5,072 nucleotides of DNA from the NCBI GenBank assembly GCA_030019105.1, contig JASEGY010000283.1, positions 1-5,072 on the forward strand, written 5' to 3'. This document shows positions 1-4,385 of this stretch, piece by piece. Position 1 is the first letter of the stretch. Every line of letters starts with the position of its first letter. The notes below the pieces were generated by a model that had not been told where the DNA came from, ran no database searches, and saw only the letters and a list, made by a program, of their open reading frames with translations. Source of the stretch: a bacterium (GTDB taxonomy: Bacteria > UBA9089 > JASEGY01). The position numbers were made by a program, and so were the translations under genes.

Positions 1-21
1 TGAACCCTGAACTTTGAACCC
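1..21. repeat. Heptanucleotide tandem repeat TGAACYY at the window edge
   Basis: Three consecutive 7-base units can be read: TGAACCC, TGAACTT, TGAACCC. The array probably continues beyond position 1. It resembles the short tandemly repeated heptanucleotide class (STRR) described in cyanobacteria and seen in other repeat-rich genomes. Seven is not a multiple of three, but three units equal seven codons, so the array can be translated. Here it is read on the minus strand as the FKVQGS tail of the acyltransferase. Confidence 0.6.
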
Positions 22-924
22 TTTGGCTCTTACCCTTAGATTTGAAGAGGATACTGGTTTTTCGTGTTTCCATCTTTTATGAGACCATAACCATAAGGAT
101 GGATTATTTAAGATATCTTTTTCCAGTCTCCTGGTATAAATTTCTGATATTTCCCCTTTTTTTGTGTCTTTAGGGTTTTCACAAAGCATTTCTGTCTGCA
201 TTTCATAGTACCCTCTTTTAATGCGGTTAATACTTATATAAACAATAGGATAATTTAGTTTTGAAGCTATTATTTCCGGCCCCAAAAAAAGAGGAGTATC
301 CTGATTTAAAAATCGGGTCCAATATGCATTTCCAGGAAAAGGAGTTTGATCAGCAATAAAGGCTGTAGCATTTATTTCATCATCTTTACGCAGACTGATC
401 ATTTTTCTAAAAGTTTCCTGCACAGGAATAAGTTTAGTTCCTAAACGAGTTCTCATTTTTATGATCAAGTTATTAAATAATACATTTGATAAAGGTTTAT
501 AAATAACATAGAGTTGATATTTACTTTGACAGTTCATTCCTGCTCCACCTAATTCCCAGTTGGCATAGTGACCTAATACAAAAATCACTTTTTTCTTTTC
601 TTCATAAAGTTGATTTAAGAGTGTTAAGTCTTTGAGGGGACATCTTTTTATGGCTTGTTCTTTACTAATTGTTAAAGTCTTAATGGTTTCAACCATCAAA
701 TCGCTAAAGAACTTATAAAAATCCTTGCTTATCTTTTCAATTTCTTTATCGGATTTATCCGGAAAAGAATTAGACAGGTTCGTTTCTACGATTTTTTTAC
801 GGTATTGAACAACGTAAAAAAGGATAAAATATAAAACATCGGAAACTCGATACAATAACCAAAACGGAAGAAACGAGATAATGTAAATAAAAGGAATTGA
901 TATATAATAAAGCAATGCTTGCAT
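1..924 (-). CDS. LpxL/HtrB-type lysophospholipid (lipid A) acyltransferase, 3' end outside the window
   Basis: The reading frame is open from ATG at 924 to the left edge: 308 codons with no stop. By family, these inner-membrane enzymes transfer a secondary acyl chain to a lipid A precursor. Seen: a hydrophobic N-terminal segment at residues 4-40; the catalytic HX4E motif in GHYANWE (H119, E124); an ADQTPFPGNAYWTRFLN block at 191-207; and the typical ending LWLWSHKRWKH at 277-287. The layout resembles the Bacteroidetes-type versions of about 290-300 residues, so the last 15-18 residues (NLRVRAKGFKVQGS) are probably an extension read through the heptad repeat at the edge. ATG 924 was chosen because the protein aligns from there and a consensus promoter ends six bases upstream; there is no clear ribosome binding site. 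The gene is visibly poorer in G+C than ispA (sampled 60-base lines 25-33% against about 52%), which hints at horizontal transfer. Family assignment is firm; exact acyl donor and substrate are unknown. Confidence 0.85.
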   Translation of the reverse strand, partial: MQALLYYISIPFIYIISFLPFWLLYRVSDVLYFILFYVVQYRKKIVETNLSNSFPDKSDKEIEKISKDFYKFFSDLMVETIKTLTISKEQAIKRCPLKDLTLLNQLYEEKKKVIFVLGHYANWELGGAGMNCQSKYQLYVIYKPLSNVLFNNLIIKMRTRLGTKLIPVQETFRKMISLRKDDEINATAFIADQTPFPGNAYWTRFLNQDTPLFLGPEIIASKLNYPIVYISINRIKRGYYEMQTEMLCENPKDTKKGEISEIYTRRLEKDILNNPSLWLWSHKRWKHEKPVSSSNLRVRAKGFKVQGS

Positions 925-930
925 TTCAGC

Positions 931-959
931 ATTATAGCTTATAGAAATGGATGAGTCAA
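931..959 (-). promoter_or_regulatory. Sigma70-type promoter of the lpxL-like gene
   Basis: On the minus strand there is TTGACT (959-954), a 17-base spacer and TATAAT (936-931): five of six and six of six consensus positions. The -10 box is followed by GCTGAA and then the ATG at 924. Normal initiation seven bases past the -10 would start the RNA at or within a base or two of the A of that ATG, predicting a leaderless transcript. No ribosome binding site is visible, which agrees with that. Confidence 0.75.
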
Positions 960-979
960 GTAAAAAGGAGGGGTCAGGG

Positions 980-1108
980 ATGATGGTGAAAGAGGCGATG
1001 GTCATCGTTAGAGGCCACTCCAGCACCAAAGAAACCTGGTTTCTAAACGGTCACAATGGCCGAGACGATGATCAAGGCCGTGAAAGGAAAGACTATAATG
1101 GAATTTGA
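980..1108 (+). CDS. Possible 42-residue leader ORF overlapping the ispA start (doubtful)
   Basis: An AAGGAGG-type ribosome binding site at 965-971 is followed after eight bases by ATG ATG at 980. The frame runs 42 codons to TGA at 1106-1108, overlapping the ispA start at 1098 by 11 bases. The predicted peptide (MMVKEAMVIVRGHSSTKE...) is highly charged, has no recognisable domain, and lies mostly inside the dyad repeat. It could be a translated leader that couples ispA to upstream translation, or simply an open frame across a repeat. The strong ribosome binding site is the only positive evidence. Confidence 0.2.
   Translation: MMVKEAMVIVRGHSSTKETWFLNGHNGRDDDQGRERKDYNGI
994..1079 (+). repeat. 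Dyad repeat element, copy 1 (86 bp) upstream of ispA
   Basis: The left end begins GGCGATGGTCATCGTTAG and reaches GGCCA. The right end, read on the opposite strand, begins GGCCTTGATCATCGTCTC and reaches GGCCA, so the two ends form an imperfect terminal inverted repeat. In the middle a smaller palindrome, AGAAACC-T-GGTTTCT (1030-1044), forms a second hairpin. The ends match those of copy 2 at 3631-3732 in reverse orientation, including the bases that distinguish the GGCGATG end from the GGCCTTG end. The upstream in-frame ATG at 1056 that would lengthen ispA lies inside this repeat. Confidence 0.7.
1083..1091 (+). promoter_or_regulatory. Ribosome binding site that favours the 1098 start of ispA
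   Basis: AAAGGAAAG lies just before ATG 1098, with about nine bases between its GGA core and the start codon. The alternative in-frame ATG at 1056 has no comparable site and would add 14 residues encoded by the dyad repeat. Confidence 0.55.
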
Positions 1109-1988
1109 AGCTTACCTGTCAGAGAAACAAAGATTAATAGAATCGGCTTTAGAGAGATATCTGCCTGGTGAGGGCGAATATCCGCCTCTTATCCATGAGG
1201 CTATGCGCTACAGCGTCTTAGGTGGAGGGAAAAGACTCAGAGCCATATTGGTTCTGGCTGCGGCTGAGGCCGTAGGTGGAGAGAGTAAAATGGTTTTACC
1301 TGCAGCCTGTGCCATTGAACTCATACATGCCTATTCACTGATCCACGATGATCTGCCGGCCTTAGACAATGATGCTTATAGACGGGGAAAACCAAGTTCG
1401 CATAAAAAATTTGGAGAAGCAATTGCTATCCTGGCTGGTGATGCCCTTCTGACTATGGCCTTCCGGCTTGTTGCTAAAAATGCTAATCAGCCGGGGATAA
1501 GACCGGAATCAGTATTGCAAGTCATAAAGGAAATAGGGGCCGCGGCGGGCACTTTTGGTATGATTGGGGGTCAGGTCGTCGATCTGGAATGTGCCGGAAG
1601 AGATATAGATCCGCCCACTTTACAATATATCCATACCCATAAAACAGGACGTCTTATCTGTGCTTCTCTAAGAAGCGGGGCCATCCTTTCCGGAAGCAGC
1701 AAGGAGGAACTGATTACCTTAACTAAGTATGGTGAACATGTTGGCCTTGCCTTCCAAATTGTTGATGACATCCTTAACCTGGATGGAAATGAAGAAAAGA
1801 TGGGAAAAACCAAAGGGAGTGATTTAGCGGCTAAAAAGTTGACCTACCCGGCTGTTTACGGCCTTAGTGAATCCAGAGAGCGGGCCGGAGAATTGATCGA
1901 AGAGGCTGTTTCTTTTCTGAAAGGATTTGATGCCAGGGCGGAGCCACTAAGAGAGATTGCCTGGTTTATAGGTAAGAGGGATTATTAA
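1098..1988 (+). CDS. ispA: Short-chain polyprenyl (farnesyl/geranylgeranyl) diphosphate synthase
   Basis: This soluble cytosolic enzyme condenses isopentenyl diphosphate with allylic diphosphates, supplying precursors for undecaprenyl phosphate and quinones. From ATG 1098 the protein is 296 residues, normal for bacterial IspA. Seen in order: GGGKRLR at 42-48; the first Asp-rich motif DDLPALD (D84, D85, D90) within HAYSLIHDD; LAGDALL at 112-118; GGQVVDLE at 157-164; KTGRL at 182-186; the second Asp-rich region FQIVDDILN (D223, D224); and KKLTYPAVYGL at 246-256. The third acidic position of the usual DDxxD second motif is Asn227; I recall DDILN-type variants in other bacterial IspA-like proteins, so activity is probably kept. 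The C-terminus (AEPLREIAWFIGKRDY) looks complete. An in-frame ATG at 1056 exists but its codons belong to the dyad repeat. No xseB precedes it and no dxs follows. C15 against C20 product length cannot be decided by eye. Confidence 0.93.
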   Translation: MEFEAYLSEKQRLIESALERYLPGEGEYPPLIHEAMRYSVLGGGKRLRAILVLAAAEAVGGESKMVLPAACAIELIHAYSLIHDDLPALDNDAYRRGKPSSHKKFGEAIAILAGDALLTMAFRLVAKNANQPGIRPESVLQVIKEIGAAAGTFGMIGGQVVDLECAGRDIDPPTLQYIHTHKTGRLICASLRSGAILSGSSKEELITLTKYGEHVGLAFQIVDDILNLDGNEEKMGKTKGSDLAAKKLTYPAVYGLSESRERAGELIEEAVSFLKGFDARAEPLREIAWFIGKRDY

Positions 1989-2002
1989 CGAGGTGTATTA
2001 TT

Positions 2003-2019
2003 CCTTGACAAAGTCAAGG
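2003..2019. promoter_or_regulatory. Perfect palindrome overlapping the -35 box, candidate operator
   Basis: CCTTGAC-AAA-GTCAAGG is a perfect 7-bp dyad with a three-base centre. Its left half contains the first five bases of the TTGACA -35 box, so a dimeric regulator bound here would block RNA polymerase. It could instead be a small hairpin at the end of the ispA transcript, but no T-run follows it. Confidence 0.4.
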
Positions 2020-2033
2020 TGGTATGTTATAAT
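2005..2033 (+). promoter_or_regulatory. Full-consensus sigma70 promoter for the small coiled-coil gene and tRNA-Pro
   Basis: TTGACA (2005-2010), a spacer of exactly 17 bases, and TATAAT (2028-2033) match all twelve consensus positions. The predicted start of transcription is near 2040, giving a leader of about 37 bases before ATG 2077. No terminator is evident between the small gene and the tRNA, so both are probably on this transcript. Confidence 0.85.
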
Positions 2034-2076
2034 TGTAACAAAAGAAGAAGCTTATTCAATATGTGGAGGCTGACAG

Positions 2077-2313
2077 ATGGAAATTGTCATGGGGATAATG
2101 GGGTTCTGTTTGACTTTCTTAGGATTGATACTTGGATATATTTGGAAGAGTAATGGACAGCTCCAAAAGAGTATGATGGCAGCATTGGAACGAATTGAGC
2201 AAGGCCAGGAACGAATGGAGCAAGGGCAGGAAAGATTAGCCGAGATGCTGCTTACCCAGACAAAAATTCTGGAGAGAATAGAAGGAAAAATCCCTGCTTC
2301 CGCCACATTATAA
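2077..2313 (+). CDS. Small membrane-anchored coiled-coil protein of unknown function
   Basis: The 78-residue product has one hydrophobic segment at about residues 4-22 and then a soluble, strongly helical region. Residues 38-51 are two heptads, ERIEQGQ and ERMEQGQ, continued by ERLAEML, with hydrophobic residues at fixed spacing; this predicts a coiled coil and probably a homo-oligomer. Only about three residues precede the hydrophobic stretch, so it is more likely an anchor than a cleaved signal. The start is well supported: GGAGG lies eight bases upstream of ATG, and a full-consensus promoter precedes it. The gene lies 88 bases after ispA and 33 bases before tRNA-Pro, probably in one transcript with the tRNA. 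No known family is recognised. That it is a real gene rests on the promoter, ribosome binding site and protein architecture. Confidence 0.75.
   Translation: MEIVMGIMGFCLTFLGLILGYIWKSNGQLQKSMMAALERIEQGQERMEQGQERLAEMLLTQTKILERIEGKIPASATL
2188..2229 (+). repeat. Two 21-bp in-frame tandem units encoding coiled-coil heptads
   Basis: Two adjacent 21-base units (2188-2208 and 2209-2229) differ at only a few bases and each encodes ER[I/M]EQGQ. A third, more diverged unit follows. Because each unit is exactly seven codons, gain or loss of a unit changes coiled-coil length without breaking the frame. Confidence 0.7.
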
Positions 2314-2346
2314 AAATTTATCTCTGTTATCTCTGGTTGTAATATT

Positions 2347-2425
2347 CGGGGCGTAGCGCAGTTTGGTTTAGCGCGCAGCGTTCGGGACGCTGAGGTCGCT
2401 GGTTCGAATCCAGTCGCCCCGACCA
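2347..2425 (+). tRNA. tRNA-Pro, anticodon CGG, CCA encoded
   Basis: A full cloverleaf can be drawn. The acceptor stem pairs CGGGGCG (2347-2353) with CGCCCCG (2415-2421). The D stem pairs GCGC (2356-2359) with GCGC (2371-2374), with GG in the loop. The anticodon stem is CAGCG/CGCTG around the loop TTCGGGA, which puts anticodon CGG at 2383-2385 followed by G at position 37. The T stem GCTGG/CCAGT (one G-U pair) carries TTCGAAT. Discriminator A2422 is followed by encoded CCA at 2423-2425. It reads CCG codons. It has no separate promoter at a sensible distance and is probably processed from the transcript of the upstream small gene. Confidence 0.97.
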
Positions 2426-2426
2426 G

Positions 2427-2434
2427 TTTTTTTT
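2427..2434 (+). terminator. T8 tract directly after tRNA-Pro, possible terminator
   Basis: Eight T residues begin one base after the encoded CCA. There is no separate GC-rich hairpin, so termination would have to use the tRNA's own T-arm or acceptor structure. The tract overlaps the stop codon of the converging cvpA-like gene (2433-2435). Confidence 0.35.
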
Positions 2435-2948
2435 ATGTAGCCGGTAAAATTGTTTTAAAGCTGCCGATAATAGAAGAGAACTCCTCAGGCAAAAGAAGGA
2501 GAATCTTTTTGATAATAACCAGAAAATGAGGAACCAAAAGGGATTGGTCTAACCAACGAGCGCTTTGGCCAAAGGGGAACTTGGCCAGAAGGATAATAAT
2601 CAGACAAACAATAAAAATCCCTTTGATAGCCCCAAAGACAGCCCCCCCGGCACGGTCAGCCCAGCCTAAAAGCAGCAAATGGAGTAATTTGAAAGTGAGA
2701 TACCCGATCAGAGTAATGATAGAAAATATCAGGGTAAGGATGATGGTAAAACTTATTAACTTTGCCCAATTGGCTGAGTCAAGATAAGGTGTTAGATAAA
2801 TAGCCCCAGCTTCATAAGAACGGGCGGCAATAAGAATACCCAGAATAAGGCCCGCTAAAGGAAACAACTCTCTAATAATGCCCTTTGAGAGACCAATAAG
2901 AATGTTTACCGCCAGAATAGCCGCAAAGACAATATCCAACCAGTGCAT
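2433..2948 (-). CDS. CvpA-family integral membrane protein
   Basis: The 171-residue product has four predicted membrane segments at roughly residues 4-20, 28-44, 63-90 and 103-122, the usual CvpA layout and length. Family features seen are the N-terminal D-I-V-F...G-L-S-K-G-I-I-R-E-L-F-P-L-A-G (residues 5-33) and, before the fourth segment, D98-R-A-G-G with G106 and K109-G110. CvpA was named for its need in colicin V export in E. coli; in most bacteria it is a conserved envelope protein of uncertain mechanism. The start ATG is preceded by GGAGGA at a good distance. The gene is a single unit between two repeat-rich or RNA regions and converges on tRNA-Pro, its stop lying eight bases from the tRNA CCA end. 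No clear promoter is visible; the long palindrome lies just upstream. Confidence 0.85.
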   Translation of the reverse strand: MHWLDIVFAAILAVNILIGLSKGIIRELFPLAGLILGILIAARSYEAGAIYLTPYLDSANWAKLISFTIILTLIFSIITLIGYLTFKLLHLLLLGWADRAGGAVFGAIKGIFIVCLIIILLAKFPFGQSARWLDQSLLVPHFLVIIKKILLLLPEEFSSIIGSFKTILPAT

Positions 2949-2962
2949 TGTTCTCCTCCAAT

Positions 2963-3118
2963 CTATAGTGGTTAAGAAAAAGATTTTGGGGTTGGCTATC
3001 CTTTGGAGTTCAGGCTTTAGCCTTTCATAACTAATGAAATCCTAAAGGATTAACTCCAAAAGCTACATAGCCTATCTTGAATTCGCTTACCCCAAAATAT
3101 TTATCTTAAGAGCTATAG
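2963..3118. repeat. Long imperfect palindrome (about 156 bp), possible MITE-like element
   Basis: Nested inverted matches share one centre near 3031: CTATAG (2963-2968 with 3113-3118), ATTTTGGGGT (2983-2992) with ACCCCAAAAT (3089-3098), TTTGGAGTT (3002-3010) with AACTCCAAA (3052-3060), and TTTCAT (3023-3028) with ATGAAA (3034-3039) closing a five-base loop. GGCTAT also recurs in both arms, just outside the TTTGGAGTT block. The right arm is 19 bases longer than the left, as if one arm had gained or lost a segment. It fills most of the space between the start of the cvpA-like gene and the end of the acetyltransferase gene. No coding frame or transposase is present. Confidence 0.7.
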
Positions 3119-3121
3119 CAT

Positions 3122-3135
3122 CTAATTTCTAATTT
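3122..3135. repeat. Two copies of the heptanucleotide CTAATTT
   Basis: CTAATTT occurs twice in direct tandem and is followed by C. With only two units it could be chance, but the 7-base period equals that of the TGAACYY array at the left edge. Confidence 0.35.
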
Positions 3136-3138
3136 CAG

Positions 3139-3151
3139 CGTTCCGTGAACG
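3139..3151 (-). terminator. Weak hairpin after the acetyltransferase stop
   Basis: CGTTC-CGT-GAACG forms a 5-bp stem with a three-base loop, directly after the stop codon of the upstream minus-strand gene. An overlapping alternative, CCGT-GA-ACGG (3143-3152), is also possible. The stem is short and no T-run follows, so a role in termination is doubtful. Confidence 0.2.
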
Positions 3152-3152
3152 G

Positions 3153-3608
3153 TTACCTGTCTACTGATATCATTAGCGGGATTTCATTACAATCCGGAAA
3201 CTTGACACACCTAACACAATCACCCCAGACCTTATGAGGTAATTCCGACTTATCTATTCTCTTAAAACTATTAGCTTCAAAGAAATCAGGCTCATAAGTC
3301 AAGGTGAAGACTTGTCTTATCCCTAATTGCCGGGCCTGGGAGAGCCCTGCTTGAAGCAATCCCTTGCCTATGCCCTGCCCCATAAATTCCTTATCCACAG
3401 CTAAAGATCGTATCTCGGCCAGATCATCCCAGGTGATATGCAGGGCAACACAACCAATTATTCGCTCTTGAGCTTCAGCTACAAAAAAATCCCTTACGTT
3501 TTCATAAATCTCATTTAAAGAACGGGGCAACATCTTGCCGTCTTTAGCAAAGGAGTTAATCAACTTTTGGATAGCCACTACATCCTTAGGTTTTGCCTCT
3601 CTTATCAT
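3153..3608 (-). CDS. argA: Short-form N-acetylglutamate synthase-like GNAT acetyltransferase
   Basis: The 151-residue protein is a single GNAT domain. Seen: the N-terminal beta strand MIREAKPKD; strand 4 (CVALHI, 53-58) leading to EIRSLAVDK at 65-73; the acetyl-CoA loop GQGIGKGLL at 77-85; and the C-terminal LPHKVWGDCVRCVKFPDCNE at 123-142 with C131, C134 and C140. The last block and the TLTYEPDFF segment are typical of short ArgA-like proteins that acetylate glutamate with acetyl-CoA as the first step of arginine synthesis, without the kinase-like domain of long ArgA. The position before GQGIG, usually Arg, is Met76. The ATG at 3608 lacks a strong ribosome binding site but sits six bases after a TATAAT box. 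No other arg gene is adjacent. Family assignment is firm; the glutamate substrate is inferred from this C-terminal block. Confidence 0.78.
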   Translation of the reverse strand: MIREAKPKDVVAIQKLINSFAKDGKMLPRSLNEIYENVRDFFVAEAQERIIGCVALHITWDDLAEIRSLAVDKEFMGQGIGKGLLQAGLSQARQLGIRQVFTLTYEPDFFEANSFKRIDKSELPHKVWGDCVRCVKFPDCNEIPLMISVDR

Positions 3609-3614
3609 TGCCCT

Positions 3615-3620
3615 ATTATA
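3615..3620 (-). promoter_or_regulatory. TATAAT -10 box immediately upstream of the argA start
   Basis: The minus strand reads TATAAT, then AGGGCA, then ATG (3608). The -35 region is weak: TGAACA at a 15-base spacing is the best hexamer, and it lies inside the end of dyad repeat copy 2. Transcription from this box would start at or close to the A of the start codon. Confidence 0.5.
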
Positions 3621-3630
3621 CCCCTCTTTC

Positions 3631-3732
3631 GGCCTTGTTCATCGTTTCGGCCAATAGCGACCTTCCCGAAAGCTTGAAGCTTTCGGGAAGGTAAGGTTGC
3701 AAGTCTCACTGGCCGAAACGATGAACATCGCC
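3631..3732 (-). repeat. Dyad repeat element, copy 2 (102 bp) upstream of argA
   Basis: The outer arms are 3631-3653 and 3710-3732, a 23-bp inverted repeat with two mismatches; TGTTCATCGTTTCGGCCA is perfectly repeated. The mismatches give distinguishable ends, GGCCTTG at the left and GGCGATG (on the minus strand) at the right, the same pair as in copy 1. The element starts directly after the stop codon of the small Cys-rich gene and ends ten bases before the -10 box of argA. Confidence 0.8.
3660..3692. repeat. Perfect 16-bp hairpin inside dyad repeat copy 2
   Basis: ACCTTCCCGAAAGCTT (3660-3675) is perfectly inverted at 3677-3692 around a single G, so the tip would open to a small loop. It lies downstream of the four-gene minus-strand operon and could stall polymerase or protect the mRNA 3' end. 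No T-run follows on either strand, so it is not a standard intrinsic terminator. Confidence 0.75.
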
Positions 3733-3909
3733 TTATTTACTTTCCTCCTTCTTCTCCTTTTTGCAAAAGGTTTCCTGGTAAGCCTTACATGCAGGACAAT
3801 TTTCCTCTCTCTTTTGCATCATCCTGGCAAATTTGGACTTTGGAAATCTCCTGGCAATGTTACACACAGGGCAAATCAGCGACACAAACGCCAAAACCTT
3901 TTTTAGCAT
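3733..3909 (-). CDS. Small 58-residue protein with two CPxC motifs (zinc-ribbon-like)
   Basis: The short product (MLKKVLAFVSLICPVCNIAR...) carries C13-P-V-C16 and C38-P-A-C41, plus C49, with a basic segment between and a Lys/Glu-rich tail. Two CPxC pairs 22 residues apart are the usual layout of a four-cysteine zinc ribbon or rubredoxin-like knuckle, so binding of one zinc or iron atom is inferred. The start is supported by AAGGAGG at 3926-3920, inside the last codons of the preceding gene, and by only five bases between that gene's TAG and this ATG, implying translational coupling. It is the last gene of the operon; its stop abuts dyad repeat copy 2. No named family is recognised. A membrane role is unlikely despite residues 5-12 being hydrophobic. 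Confidence 0.7.
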   Translation of the reverse strand: MLKKVLAFVSLICPVCNIARRFPKSKFARMMQKREENCPACKAYQETFCKKEKKEESK

Positions 3910-3914
3910 CTTCC

Positions 3915-4385
3915 CTATGCCTCCTTAATATTCCCGGCAATCTTTTCTGCTACCCCTTCAGCCAGAATGCTGATCTCTTCATCTGGCATCTCATCTATCC
4001 CAAAGAGCTTCGGGTTAAAATCGCACAATTGGTCTGCAACCACCACATCGGTCTTCGCTTTTATCTCCATCGCTCCCTGGACCAATCTTGAGCTGCATTT
4101 GAGGGCACAGCCTTCCACGAATAATACCTTGTCTGCCATTTCTATAAGGACTCCCTCTTCACATCCTCCTGAGACTATGCCTTGAAAGCAGATACGTACG
4201 GTAGTCTCCGGTGAGAGTTTATAGGTGATAAAATTAGCTGCTCTTCTGGCAATCTCACCTCTTAAACAGCTTCCTTCGCAAGCAACTACAGGCATCTTTG
4301 GTGGAGTAGCCACGTGTTTCTTCACATACTCCTTTGCCAATGAACAACTAAAACCTGGCTCTTCAATTGTAAGTGTTTTAGCCAT
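3915..4385 (-). CDS. DGC-domain putative zinc-binding protein
   Basis: The 156-residue protein matches the DGC family, named for a conserved Asp-Gly-Cys motif and thought to bind zinc through conserved cysteines; its molecular role is not established. Seen: the nucleotide-loop-like ACEGSCLRGEIARRAANFI at 35-53 (C36, C40); C66 and C75 in the middle; EGCALKCSSRLVQGA at 91-105, where Glu91 stands in for the Asp of DGC and gives C93 and C97; and C121 in DQLCDFNP. Eight cysteines in total, no signal peptide or membrane segment, so cytoplasmic. The start has AAGGAGG nine bases upstream, inside the preceding gene, and the two genes overlap by eight bases. Neighbours on both sides are Cys- or Met-rich, supporting a metal-related role for the whole operon. 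Confidence 0.8.
   Translation of the reverse strand: MAKTLTIEEPGFSCSLAKEYVKKHVATPPKMPVVACEGSCLRGEIARRAANFITYKLSPETTVRICFQGIVSGGCEEGVLIEMADKVLFVEGCALKCSSRLVQGAMEIKAKTDVVVADQLCDFNPKLFGIDEMPDEEISILAEGVAEKIAGNIKEA

Noticed and set aside
1056..1097. Upstream in-frame ATG giving ispA 14 extra residues (MAETMIKAVKGKTI).
   Set aside because: These codons lie within or next to the dyad repeat, whose other copy has an equivalent sequence without coding for ispA. Family proteins begin near the ATG at 1098, which has its own ribosome binding site.
1094..1099. TATAAT overlapping the ispA start codon as a functional -10 box.
   Set aside because: Transcription from it would begin after ATG 1098 and exclude the start codon. 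It may be a vestige of the repeat end shared with the argA upstream copy.
1571..1813. Minus-strand open frame inside ispA.
   Set aside because: It is fully covered by conserved ispA motifs on the other strand and has no start signals or recognisable domain.
2052..2306. Minus-strand open frame opposite the small coiled-coil gene.
   Set aside because: The plus strand has the promoter, ribosome binding site and heptad-patterned protein. The repeated Cys/Ser/Ile composition on the minus strand is the complement of those heptads.
2340..2345. TAATAT just before tRNA-Pro as its own -10 box.
   Set aside because: It ends one base before the mature tRNA, too close for a normal start site.
3697..3906. 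Plus-strand open frame antisense to the small CPxC gene.
   Set aside because: The minus-strand frame has a ribosome binding site, operon spacing and paired cysteine motifs. The plus-strand frame starts inside the dyad repeat and shows no family features.
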